Shown one piece after another: positions 14,862-23,111 of a stretch of 28,431 nt of DNA. The stretch is from Bacteroidota bacterium (GTDB lineage: Bacteria; Bacteroidota; Bacteroidia; CAILMK01): assembly GCA_013287095.1 (NCBI GenBank), contig JABDEJ010000021.1:1-28431 (forward strand). The letters are read 5' to 3'. A program made the translations under genes and the position numbers. Position 1 is the first letter of the stretch; each line of letters opens with the position of its first letter. The notes below the pieces were generated by a model that had not been told where the DNA came from, ran no database searches, and saw only the letters and a program-made list of their open reading frames with translations.

Positions 14862-15626
14862 TTATACCATCTTCAAATGACTGAAAAACTCAGCCCTGTT
14901 GGTTTTGCTGATCTGTATTTGGTGACCGTTGATATAGACACATCCTTCATCAAAAGAATCAACCTTTTGCATATTAATAACGAAAGACCGATGCACTTTA
15001 AAGAAAACGGGGTTAGACAGCTTTTCTTGTAATACGCTGATCTGGAATGAAACCGTGTACCTTAGCTTTTCGGAAATAACTATATGGGTATAATTGCCTT
15101 CTGCCTCAAGCCAGAGAATGTCATCGAACAATATTTTTACGAAACGGCCGGGATTGGTTTTTAAAAAGACTGCTTCTTTTAGGACATAGAAAGTGTTTTG
15201 GTCAAATTCTGCATTTTTGCCAGGCACTATAGGGATAGTGGCAGGGATGGCATTAGAAAAATTGTTCAAGGCAATTTCAATGGCAATAGCGATATCCCGG
15301 GTATGGAAGGGCTTAACAATATAAGCCGCAGGATGGGCTTCTTTGGCACTATTGACGGTACCGGCATCCCCAAGTGCTGTAAGGAAAATCAGCGGCACAT
15401 CCCTCATCCCCTTCATCATTATGGCAGCAGATATCCCATTTATTCCACCTTTCAGGCTGATGTCCATCAAAACAAGGTCTGGGTTTTCGTTTTGAAACAA
15501 TTGAAAAGCATCAGCGCCATTGTCTGCAATTTCGCATACATCATACCCGATGGTTTTCAGGGCATCTGCAAGGTTGTCCGCCACCAGCAGTTCATCTTCA
15601 ACAATAAGGATTTTTATTTTTGGCAT
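14862..15626 (-). CDS. LytTR-family response regulator
   Basis: A 254-residue cytoplasmic DNA-binding regulator. The receiver domain (about 1-125) has the acidic pocket E10/D11, phospho-acceptor D55 in LVLMDISLKG, T83 in IFLTA and K105 in YIVKPF. A linker of about 25 residues leads to a LytTR domain (about 150-254): ILFDDILWLEAEGNYTHIVI, then FFKVHRSFVINMQKVDSF. It starts 5 bp after the stop of the kinase gene, so the two form one transcript and should form a cognate pair. LytTR proteins bind paired direct repeats upstream of targets; none is evident here. The adjacent surface-protein operon is a possible target, but only proximity suggests it. Confidence 0.93.
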   Translation of the reverse strand: MPKIKILIVEDELLVADNLADALKTIGYDVCEIADNGADAFQLFQNENPDLVLMDISLKGGINGISAAIMMKGMRDVPLIFLTALGDAGTVNSAKEAHPAAYIVKPFHTRDIAIAIEIALNNFSNAIPATIPIVPGKNAEFDQNTFYVLKEAVFLKTNPGRFVKILFDDILWLEAEGNYTHIVISEKLRYTVSFQISVLQEKLSNPVFFKVHRSFVINMQKVDSFDEGCVYINGHQIQISKTNRAEFFSHLKMV

Positions 15627-15631
15627 GGCAG

Positions 15632-17596
15632 TTAATTCATTATGGTATGTTTACCCAAAGGCACTGTAATAAAATAAGTACAACCATTCACGGTTTCAGA
15701 TGTAATATTGCCTTTTAACTGGCGTATAAGCAATTGGATCATTCGCATTCCGTAAGATTTTGGATTATCGGTTGCTGTATTTGCAAAAATCCCAGGCCCA
15801 TTGTCAGCTACCTCTATATCAATTGAATGCTCTTTGTTTTGGGAGATATTGATACTGATTTTCGCATTTGATATGGCTTTGAAAGCATGTTTGAAACAGT
15901 TGCTGATCAGTTCGTTAAGAATAAGCCCTAACGGAATGGCTATATCGGTATCCAGTTCCAGCTTTTCAATGTTCAAGACTGATTTAAATTGCTCTTTGGA
16001 ATATCCATAAGAGGAGGAAATGTTTTCAACCAGGGAGTTCGCATATTCCCTAATATCTATGGTGGTAAGATTGTCCCTTTGATAAAGATGCTGGTGAATA
16101 AGCGATATGGCCTCCACCCGGTTCTGAGCCTCCTGCAATGCCATGATAGCCCCAGAGTCATGAAGCCGCGAAGACTGTGCCTCCAAAAGGCTTGATACAA
16201 TCTGGAGGTTGTTTTTTACCCGGTGGTTCAGTTCCTTTAGCAGAAGTTCTTTTTCTTTGTTACTTTTATCAAGCGCCTTATTTGTCTTTCTTTGTATCCT
16301 GAAACTCCTGAATATAAAGCCAATGATAAGCAGCAAAAGCGCAATGCCGCCAACAAAAAACCCGCGTTCGTTCCGTTTCTTCTCGACTTCAAGCTGATCT
16401 ATTGCTATTTGCTTATTTTTTAGGTCAATTCGGTTTTGAGCCTCTATTTTAGATATCTTTTCATTGGAATTTATAGTCAAAAGTGAATCTTCCAGGATTC
16501 TGAATTTCTGAAAAGTTTCAAAGGCGTCTTTATAGTTGCCAGCCATTGCATAAGCTTGGTACAACTCTTCCAATGATAAGCCCAAATTATCTAAATCATT
16601 GGACTCTTTTCTTATTGTACAGGTTTCTTCAAAATATTTAATGGCGCTATCAAGGGTAGCCTTTCTGCTTTTTGGTATAAGGCTATCTGGTTTTATTTTA
16701 ATCGAACTATCAAGAGCAATTGTATAATAAATTAGGCCAAATTCACTAATATCCTGATTTACACCATACTTATAGTTTCCATCTTTATTAATTTTTAGAG
16801 CCTTATGGTGCAATTCCAATGCTTTATGGTAATCCTTTTGAGCCAAAAAAACATTGCCCATATTTCCTAAAACCAACCCTACTAACCTCGTATTATCTAA
16901 TTCCGTAGACATTTTTAGACACATTGAATAGTACTCCATTGCTTTAGGATAATTCCCGAGATGCTTATAAGCAAGCCCTACATCAAGCGAAATATCTGTA
17001 ATTTGTTCCTTGTTATTTATTTTGGTGGCAATTTTAAATGCCTGAAGAAAATAGTCGAGCGCTTTAGGATGATTCTGTTGAGAATTATATATTATACCAA
17101 TACTTTCAAGCGTCCAAGCCATTTCTACTTGATTGCCAATGTCCTGTGCTATGCTTAATGCCTTAAAATCATATTCCAATGCTTTGGGACCATTGCCAAA
17201 ATCTACAAGGCTATTTGCCATTCTTCTCAAAACATTAACTTGCTCACGTTTGTATCCATGCTTTTCAAAAAAAACTAAAGCTTCTGAAAAATAAGACATT
17301 ACCTTATGATAATCACCTAAAGCATAATTATTTCTTCCAATTTCCTCTTTTGCATTGGCTGTTCCATATTCCCATTTAAGGCTTTCGGCAAGATTCAGTG
17401 CTTTTTGCCCATATTTTAATCCTTCACCTGAGTTAATATTGGAATATCGGTGTGCAATATCAATCAATATCTTCACTTTATCTGTATCCTCCTTTGCATA
17501 TTGGAGTCTCTGGATAAGGGAATCAACAATGCGCTGCTGGCAAACGCCAATGCTACATATCAACAGAAAAACTCCGGTAATCAAATTATTTTTCAT
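15632..17596 (-). CDS. TPR-containing sensor histidine kinase (HisKA_2 type)
   Basis: 654 residues from the ATG at 17596. An upstream extension of 22 codons is open, but 17596 gives a clean signal peptide (MKNNLITGVFLLICSIGVCQ). Residues 80-365 are TPR repeats (for example YALGDYHKVMSYFSEALVFF, LAQKDYHKALELHHKALKIN) exposed to the periplasm. A coiled coil at 375-410 leads to one membrane segment at 412-430 (GFFVGGIALLLLIIGFIFR). The kinase is HisKA_2: H458 in ELNHRVKNNLQIVSSLLEAQ, N561 in LILNELISNCFKHAF, and G1 box DNGPG at 598-602. It phosphorylates the LytTR regulator encoded immediately downstream. The signal sensed is unknown; TPR sensors of this type are common in Bacteroidota. Confidence 0.93.
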   Translation of the reverse strand: MKNNLITGVFLLICSIGVCQQRIVDSLIQRLQYAKEDTDKVKILIDIAHRYSNINSGEGLKYGQKALNLAESLKWEYGTANAKEEIGRNNYALGDYHKVMSYFSEALVFFEKHGYKREQVNVLRRMANSLVDFGNGPKALEYDFKALSIAQDIGNQVEMAWTLESIGIIYNSQQNHPKALDYFLQAFKIATKINNKEQITDISLDVGLAYKHLGNYPKAMEYYSMCLKMSTELDNTRLVGLVLGNMGNVFLAQKDYHKALELHHKALKINKDGNYKYGVNQDISEFGLIYYTIALDSSIKIKPDSLIPKSRKATLDSAIKYFEETCTIRKESNDLDNLGLSLEELYQAYAMAGNYKDAFETFQKFRILEDSLLTINSNEKISKIEAQNRIDLKNKQIAIDQLEVEKKRNERGFFVGGIALLLLIIGFIFRSFRIQRKTNKALDKSNKEKELLLKELNHRVKNNLQIVSSLLEAQSSRLHDSGAIMALQEAQNRVEAISLIHQHLYQRDNLTTIDIREYANSLVENISSSYGYSKEQFKSVLNIEKLELDTDIAIPLGLILNELISNCFKHAFKAISNAKISINISQNKEHSIDIEVADNGPGIFANTATDNPKSYGMRMIQLLIRQLKGNITSETVNGCTYFITVPLGKHTIMN

Positions 17597-17799
17597 AAGC
17601 CTAAGAATTTCTAAACCACATAGAATGAGAGAATAGGAGGATACCGATGCAATGGTAGTCAATATATATTAGATACTCAGCTTATCAGCGCAAAAACGAC
17701 ATTAAGATTTCCAAAACCAAACGGGTTTCAGTAAGATTGAAAAAAAATAACGAAACCCATTCCGGCCAATGAAGACACCTGTCTTGAAACCACAAAAAA

Positions 17800-17820
17800 G
17801 GGCGACCGCAAGGGTTGCCC
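17800..17820. repeat. REP-like hairpin before the aminotransferase gene
   Basis: GGGCGACC at 17800-17807 pairs with GGTTGCCC at 17813-17820 (one G-U pair) around GCAAG. It has the look of a dispersed GC-rich intergenic element: it is markedly more GC-rich than its surroundings. No T tract follows on either strand. Confidence 0.5.
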
Positions 17821-17843
17821 CTACAGTGTTAACTGAAAAACCC

Positions 17844-17851
17844 TAATTTTG
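17844..17851 (+). promoter_or_regulatory. -7 promoter element of the aminotransferase gene
   Basis: TAATTTTG matches TAnnTTTG, 17 bp before the ATG at 17869, which would leave a leader of only about 10 nt. No -33 TTG at 17-23 bp. Confidence 0.4.
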
Positions 17852-17868
17852 AACATTGAACATACAAC

Positions 17869-19065
17869 ATGGATAACGTATTAGCACAAAGAATAAGCCT
17901 GATGCAGGAGTCGTCAACCCTGAAAATGGCAAAAATGAGTCGGGAACTGGCTTCTAAAGGCATTGACATTGTGAACCTGAGCCTTGGCGAACCGGATTTT
18001 GATACGCCCGATCATATAAAAAAGGCGGCCATTGACGCCATCAATAACAATTTCACGCATTATCCACCCGTAAGTGGATACCCTGAGCTGAGGCAGGCGG
18101 TGGCTGACAAATTTTTAAGGGAAAACGGATTATCGTACAATGCCAGTCAGACCATTGTTAGTACGGGTGCCAAACAATCCATTATCAATGTATTGCTAAG
18201 CATCCTTCAGGAAGGCGATGAGGTTATTATTCCCGCCCCATTTTGGGTGAGTTATCCTGAAATGGTAAAATTCTCAGAGGCAAAACCTGTTTTCGTTTTT
18301 GCAGGTATTGAGCAGAATTTCAAAATAACGCCTGAACAGCTTGAGAAAGCCATAACGCCGCAAACCAAAGCCTTTATTTATTCCAATCCGAACAATCCAA
18401 CAGGATCGTTTTACAATCATGAAGAACTGAAAGGGCTGGCTGAAGTGCTGGCCCGGCATCCTAAGGTTCATATTGTTTCAGATGAGATATATGAACATAT
18501 TAATTATGTAGGAGGACATGCTTCCTTGGCTTCTTTCCCTGAAATTTTTGACCGGACTATTGTCATCAATGGCGTGTCAAAATCATTCGCGATGACAGGC
18601 TGGCGCATTGGGTATGCGGCAGGCCCCCAGAATATCATAAATGCCTGCGAAAAAATACAGGGCCAGGTAACCAGCGGTGCATGCACTATTTCTCAAAAGG
18701 CAGCTTATGCAGGTCTTACTTCTGACATGGAGCCGACCCGGAAAATGGCTGCCGCTTTTCATGAGCGCAGGGATTTTATCGTTGATAAACTCAAATCCGT
18801 TCCAGGTATTATTTCAAATACCCCACAGGGGGCCTTTTATGTTTTCCCAGAGGTTAGTTCTTATTTTGGCAAGCAATATAACGGTGAAACGATATCTAAC
18901 TCTGAAGAATTGAGCCTTTATTTATTGCGCGAAGGCCATGTTTCCATGGTATCAGGAACCGGGTTTGGGGCACCAAACAATATCAGGATTTCATTTGCCG
19001 CTTCAAAAGAAACCATTGAAAAGGGAATTGACCGGATGACGGAAGCGCTTTCAAAGCTAAAATGA
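17869..19065 (+). CDS. Class I PLP-dependent aminotransferase (aspartate aminotransferase-like)
   Basis: 398 residues, cytoplasmic. The PLP lysine is K238 in NGVSKSFAMTGWRIGY; other fold-type I markers are LSLGEPDFDTPDHI (37-50), SNPNNPTGS (172-180), SDEIYEH with D205, and the C-terminal carboxylate-binding arginine in NNIRISFA. Overall pattern fits the Thermus/Bacillus-type (I-beta) aspartate aminotransferases, which use aspartate and 2-oxoglutarate and sometimes prephenate. The exact amino-donor range cannot be read from the sequence. The heptose kinase gene follows on the same strand after a 59-bp gap filled by tandem repeats, so co-transcription is possible but not clear. Confidence 0.93.
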   Translation: MDNVLAQRISLMQESSTLKMAKMSRELASKGIDIVNLSLGEPDFDTPDHIKKAAIDAINNNFTHYPPVSGYPELRQAVADKFLRENGLSYNASQTIVSTGAKQSIINVLLSILQEGDEVIIPAPFWVSYPEMVKFSEAKPVFVFAGIEQNFKITPEQLEKAITPQTKAFIYSNPNNPTGSFYNHEELKGLAEVLARHPKVHIVSDEIYEHINYVGGHASLASFPEIFDRTIVINGVSKSFAMTGWRIGYAAGPQNIINACEKIQGQVTSGACTISQKAAYAGLTSDMEPTRKMAAAFHERRDFIVDKLKSVPGIISNTPQGAFYVFPEVSSYFGKQYNGETISNSEELSLYLLREGHVSMVSGTGFGAPNNIRISFAASKETIEKGIDRMTEALSKLK

Positions 19066-19070
19066 TCAAT

Positions 19071-19112
19071 GATCAATAATCAATGATCAATAATCAATGA
19101 TCAATAACCAAT
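19071..19112. repeat. Tandem 14-bp repeats between aminotransferase and hldA-like genes
   Basis: GATCAATAATCAAT at 19071-19084 and 19085-19098, then GATCAATAACCAAT at 19099-19112. A partial copy overlaps the preceding stop region. The words TGATCAAT and ATTATCAAT also build the hairpin at 3870-3920. Confidence 0.75.
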
Positions 19113-19124
19113 TATCAATTTGTA

Positions 19125-20159
19125 ATGAGTGATAGTGCGATAAGATTGAGCAAAGAAGAGATCAACCGGATATTTGATTCCTTTATTGGCAAAAAAGTGT
19201 TGGTGATCGGGGATGTAATGCTGGACTCATACTGGTGGGGAAATGTTGAGCGCATTTCTCCGGAAGCGCCGGTTCCGATTGTGCATACCCGCAAAAAAGA
19301 ATACAGGCTCGGCGGGGCCGCTAATGTCGCGCTAAATTTAAAAAGGCTTGGCGCAGAACCCATTATTTGCTCTGTGATCGGACACGATGCTGAGGGTGAA
19401 ATTTTGCTTCGTTTGCTAGGAAATGAAAACATCAGTTCGCAAGGAATCATTATATCTGATCTACGCCCTACTACCGTAAAGACAAGAATTATTTCAGGAA
19501 AAAACCAGTTACTACGGATTGATATAGAGGAAGATGAACTTCTTGTTAAGGAAGATGCATCAAATTTAGAATCAAAAATATCTGAAATTATCAATACTTC
19601 AGATCTTGTCATTTTTGAAGACTATGACAAGGGTGTTATATCTCAATCACTTATTGAAGAAATTGTTAAAAAAGCCATAGATATCAAAATCCCTGTTGCC
19701 GTAGATCCCAAAAAGAGGAATTTCATGGCTTATAAAAATGTAACGCTTTTCAAACCGAATTTGCGGGAGCTGAGTGAAGGCCTGAAAATAGATCTGAACA
19801 CGGGCTCAGATATCAAAGAAATAAAAGAAGCCGCTAAACTGCTACAAGACAAACTCCATGTTGATCATGTTCTTATAACCCTTTCAGAAAAAGGGGTTTA
19901 CCTGAGTGAAAAAGACGGAACGGGTCATCAGATTCCGGCACATATCCGCGATATCTATGATGTGAGTGGGGCCGGTGATACCGTTATCAGTGTCGCAGCC
20001 CTTACACTTTTGGCGAATGTATATGGAAATGTGGTTGCAGCTTTGGCCAATCTTGCAGGGGGTCTCGTTTGCGAGAAGGTTGGCGTTGTTCCCATTGATC
20101 GGGAAGAACTTATTCGGGAAACAATTACGAATTACGAATCAAGAATCAATGTCGTTTAG
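19125..20159 (+). CDS. hldA: D-glycero-beta-D-manno-heptose-7-phosphate kinase (RfaE domain I type)
   Basis: A 344-residue PfkB-family sugar kinase. It is expected to phosphorylate heptose 7-phosphate at C1 on the way to ADP-heptose for LPS inner core. Visible motifs: VLVIGDVMLDSYWWG (25-39), ERISPEAPVPIV (42-53), RLGGAANVALNLKRLGA (61-77) and the catalytic DVSGAGDT (279-286, D285 as base). Length matches a stand-alone kinase without the C-terminal cytidylyltransferase domain of HldE, so that activity must lie elsewhere. The last 10 or so codons (TITNYESRINVV) are encoded in AATTACGAAT-type repeat sequence that continues into the intergenic space, so the C-terminus may be repeat-derived. A related PfkB kinase with another sugar is less likely given the motifs. 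Confidence 0.9.
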   Translation: MSDSAIRLSKEEINRIFDSFIGKKVLVIGDVMLDSYWWGNVERISPEAPVPIVHTRKKEYRLGGAANVALNLKRLGAEPIICSVIGHDAEGEILLRLLGNENISSQGIIISDLRPTTVKTRIISGKNQLLRIDIEEDELLVKEDASNLESKISEIINTSDLVIFEDYDKGVISQSLIEEIVKKAIDIKIPVAVDPKKRNFMAYKNVTLFKPNLRELSEGLKIDLNTGSDIKEIKEAAKLLQDKLHVDHVLITLSEKGVYLSEKDGTGHQIPAHIRDIYDVSGAGDTVISVAALTLLANVYGNVVAALANLAGGLVCEKVGVVPIDREELIRETITNYESRINVV

Positions 20160-20220
20160 AGCTTATCCAGGAAACAAAAATTAATTACGAATTAGGAATT
20201 ACGAATTAGGAATTGGGAAT
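20123..20220. repeat. AATTACGAATTAGG-type repeats overlapping the hldA 3' end
   Basis: AATTACGAATTAGG at 20183-20196 and 20197-20210, then AATTGGGAATTCG. Related words (AATTACGAATTACGAATC) already occur at 20123-20140 inside the last codons of the heptose kinase gene. Confidence 0.7.
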
Positions 20221-20382
20221 TCGTCGCTTAAGTTGTGTAGCTGTAACCGTTAAAATTATTTGCTGCAAATTTTCTCTTTTGCAAACTTATTTAGGCTAGA
20301 TTATTGTTTAGCAGTTAACCGTTCAAAATTTATCAACCAAACAAATCCTTGTTGGGTTGAAATACGTTAATTTGCAAGTACC

Positions 20383-21480
20383 ATGTTAGGATACCGGTTT
20401 TCAGATTATATCCCTGATGATAAGGATGGCAACCCATTTGAGAGGCTGTTAAAATTATTTATGCAATTGCTGGTTTATACCGCAGGTGATGCAGTAGAAG
20501 CCCTGCAATGGATGAACGAACTCGACAAAGAATACCATCTTACCGATGATGATTATGGTATGGGTGATTTTATCCAGGCACTGAAGGACAAAGGATATAT
20601 CAAAGATGAAAATAATGATGGGCTTTTTACCCTCACTGCCAAATCCGAACAGAGCATACGTCAGCGCTCCCTTGAAGAAATTTTTGGGAAATTGAAGAAA
20701 ACCGGAAAAGGGAATCACCGGACATCCTTTACGGGATCGGGAGATGAAATAGGATCGGATACAAGGGCATACCAATTTGGGGACCGGTTAGAGAATATAG
20801 AAATGACCGATTCATTGCGAAATGCCCAGATCAATCATGGTATAAACGACCTCAGATTGACAGAAGACGACCTGGAAGTCATTGAAACAGAATATAAAAC
20901 ACAGACTTCAACCGTTTTGATGATTGATATATCTCACTCAATGATATTATATGGTGAAGATAGGATAACCCCTGCCAAGAAAGTAGCGATGGCGCTTTCG
21001 GAATTGATTACGACCAAATACCCAAAAGACACCTTGGATATTATTGTTTTTGGGGATGATGCCTGGCCTATTGAGATCAAAGACTTACCTTATCTGCAAG
21101 TCGGCCCATACCATACCAACACAGTCGCCGGACTTGAACTCGCTATGGACATATTGCGCAGACGCAAAAATGCGAACAAGCAAATATTCATGATCACAGA
21201 TGGGAAACCTACTTGCCTCAAAGAAGGCGTAAAATATTACAAAAACAGTTTTGGCCTGGATAGAAAGATATTAAACCGAACCTTAAACCTGGCTGGACAA
21301 TGCAGGCGTCTTGGGATAAAAGTGACCACGTTTATGGTCGCTTCTGATCCATATCTTCAAAAGTTCGTTCAGGAATTCACCGAAGTAAACAGTGGCAAAG
21401 CCTTCTATACCAGTTTGCAAGGACTTGGTGATTATGTATTTGAGGATTATGAGAGGAACAGGAGGCGAAGGGTAAAATAA
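20383..21480 (+). CDS. VWA-domain protein partnering a MoxR-type ATPase
   Basis: 365 residues, no signal peptide or membrane span, so cytoplasmic. The N-terminal 170 residues are mostly helical and charged (RLLKLFMQLLVYTAGDAVEA, then a Lys/Gly-rich linker). The von Willebrand factor A domain spans about 175-350 with a complete metal-ion-dependent adhesion site: DISHS at 182-186, a threonine near 247 in YHTNTVAGL, and D273 in MITDGKP. The C-terminus is very basic (NRRRRVK). It lies 75 bp before a MoxR-like AAA+ gene on the same strand. Such pairs act as metal-dependent adaptor plus remodelling ATPase; the client protein is unknown. It lacks the ATPase-like domain of magnesium chelatase ChlD. 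Confidence 0.88.
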   Translation: MLGYRFSDYIPDDKDGNPFERLLKLFMQLLVYTAGDAVEALQWMNELDKEYHLTDDDYGMGDFIQALKDKGYIKDENNDGLFTLTAKSEQSIRQRSLEEIFGKLKKTGKGNHRTSFTGSGDEIGSDTRAYQFGDRLENIEMTDSLRNAQINHGINDLRLTEDDLEVIETEYKTQTSTVLMIDISHSMILYGEDRITPAKKVAMALSELITTKYPKDTLDIIVFGDDAWPIEIKDLPYLQVGPYHTNTVAGLELAMDILRRRKNANKQIFMITDGKPTCLKEGVKYYKNSFGLDRKILNRTLNLAGQCRRLGIKVTTFMVASDPYLQKFVQEFTEVNSGKAFYTSLQGLGDYVFEDYERNRRRRVK

Positions 21481-21482
21481 TG

Positions 21483-21541
21483 TGGTAATGTGCTAATTGG
21501 CTGGCACGAGACTATTTACTATTAACGATTTACTATTGACT
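21483..21541. repeat. Short repeat patch between the VWA and MoxR genes
   Basis: ATTTACTATTAACG at 21514-21527 is followed by ATTTACTATTGACT at 21528-21541. Just before, TGTGCTAATTGGCTGGCAC (21490-21508) resembles GATAATTGACTGGCAC after the peroxiredoxin gene (3324-3341). This is a further member of the window's intergenic repeat set. Confidence 0.6.
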
Positions 21542-21555
21542 TTTAAAAATAAAAA

Positions 21556-23046
21556 ATGACAATCAAAGATATAACGACACTCGGCCTTTTAAAAAAGGCG
21601 GGCTACCAGAGCAAAAGCATCAAAGAAGAACTCCGGATAAACCTGATAGAAAAACTAAAAGGCAAACGGGATATTTTCAATGGAATTATTGGTTTTGATG
21701 AAACAGTAATACCTGATTTACAACGGGCCATCCTATCGAGACATAATATCATTCTCCTCGGATTGCGTGGACAGGCCAAGACACGTATTGCCAGGCTTAT
21801 GACACAATTACTTGATGAATATATCCCGGTAGTTGCAGGTTCAGAACTTAATGATGATCCTTTAAAACCTATCTCACATTTTGCGAGAAATCTCATTTTA
21901 GAGCAGGGTGATGACACTCCGGTTTCATGGATGCATCGCGATGAAAGATATACCGAAAAACTCGCTACCCCCGATGTGAGCATTGCAGACCTTATTGGTG
22001 ATGCTGACCCGATTAAAGCTGCAAATCTTAAACTGCCTTATTCAGATGAAAGGGTGATCCATTTTGGTTTGGTTCCGCGATCGCATAGGGGAATATTTGT
22101 GATCAATGAGTTGCCTGACTTACAGGCACGTATCCAGGTTGCGCTGTTTAATATTTTGCAGGAAGGAGACATACAGATACGAGGATTTAAATTGCGTTTG
22201 CCATTGGATATTCAGTTTGTGTTTACAGCAAATCCAGAAGACTACACCAATCGTGGAAGTATTGTCACCCCGCTTAAAGACCGCATTCAAAGCCAGATAT
22301 TAACACATTACCCAAAATCCATTCTCGATTCTAAAGAAATCACCCGCCAGGAAGCTAATCTAATTGCAGAACAATTACGCACAGTAAAAATGCATCCCCT
22401 TGCAGAAGACCTGGTAGAACAAATCGCGTTTGAAGCACGTGGCAGTGAATATGTTGACTCCAAAAGTGGGGTTTCTGCCAGACTTACCATTTCAGCTTAC
22501 GAAAACCTTGTCAGCGCTGCCGAAAGACGTGCGCTGATCAATGGCGAAAAGAAAACTTTCATACGGCTCAGTGATTTTTGGGGCGTAGTTCCATCTATTA
22601 CAGGAAAGATCGAATTGGTGTACGAAGGCGAACAGGAAGGGCCGGCCAATGTGGCACAAATCCTTATAGGTAAAGCTATTCGAACGCTGTTTGTTAATTA
22701 TTTCCCCAATCCTGAAAGCAGTAAAAAATCAAAAGCCATAAGCCCATATACCGAGATAACCCATTGGTTTGGCCAGGGGAATAAACTGGATCTGATGAAT
22801 GACCTGTCTGATACCGAATACCGCAAAAGACTGAATGAAATACCCGGTCTGGCAGCGCTCGTAACAAAATACCACAAAGAAGCTGGAGCAGATGAAAAAC
22901 TATTCCTCATGGAATTTGCCCTTCATGGCCTGGCTGAATTTTCAATGCTCAGCAAAGCACGTTTGGAAAGGGGTGTTGAATTCAAAGATCTTTTGAGTGG
23001 CATGTTCAGCATGAGCAGCAAGGATGTAGATGAAGACGAGTATTAG
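21556..23046 (+). CDS. MoxR-like AAA+ ATPase (magnesium-chelatase ChlI-like)
   Basis: 496 residues, cytoplasmic. The AAA+ core has Walker A GLRGQAKT (69-76), a Walker B region GIFVINELPDL (179-189) with Asn in place of the usual Asp before E185, sensor 1 in FTANPEDYTNRG (N226) and an arginine in PLKDRIQSQI (R243). The stretch ALFNILQEGDIQIRGFKLRLP between Walker B and sensor 1 is the ChlI/MoxR-type insert. The C-terminal half is helical and ends in an acidic tail (SKDVDEDEY). With the preceding VWA gene it forms a two-gene ATPase-adaptor unit, as in RavA-ViaA or MoxR-VWA systems. As recalled, the VINELP variant also occurs in other members of this subfamily, so it need not mean loss of activity. 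Client and process are unknown. Confidence 0.9.
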   Translation: MTIKDITTLGLLKKAGYQSKSIKEELRINLIEKLKGKRDIFNGIIGFDETVIPDLQRAILSRHNIILLGLRGQAKTRIARLMTQLLDEYIPVVAGSELNDDPLKPISHFARNLILEQGDDTPVSWMHRDERYTEKLATPDVSIADLIGDADPIKAANLKLPYSDERVIHFGLVPRSHRGIFVINELPDLQARIQVALFNILQEGDIQIRGFKLRLPLDIQFVFTANPEDYTNRGSIVTPLKDRIQSQILTHYPKSILDSKEITRQEANLIAEQLRTVKMHPLAEDLVEQIAFEARGSEYVDSKSGVSARLTISAYENLVSAAERRALINGEKKTFIRLSDFWGVVPSITGKIELVYEGEQEGPANVAQILIGKAIRTLFVNYFPNPESSKKSKAISPYTEITHWFGQGNKLDLMNDLSDTEYRKRLNEIPGLAALVTKYHKEAGADEKLFLMEFALHGLAEFSMLSKARLERGVEFKDLLSGMFSMSSKDVDEDEY

Positions 23047-23111
23047 AGAAAAAGGATGGGATACTTTTCAGTTATAACAATAACCCTATTTCTAAAAATC
23101 AGCTAACCTAC

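Noticed and set aside
20383..23046. Magnesium chelatase for chlorophyll synthesis, given the haem genes in the window
   Set aside because: No ChlH-like gene is present, the VWA protein lacks the ChlD ATPase-like part, and the haem operon is about 12 kb away on its own promoter.
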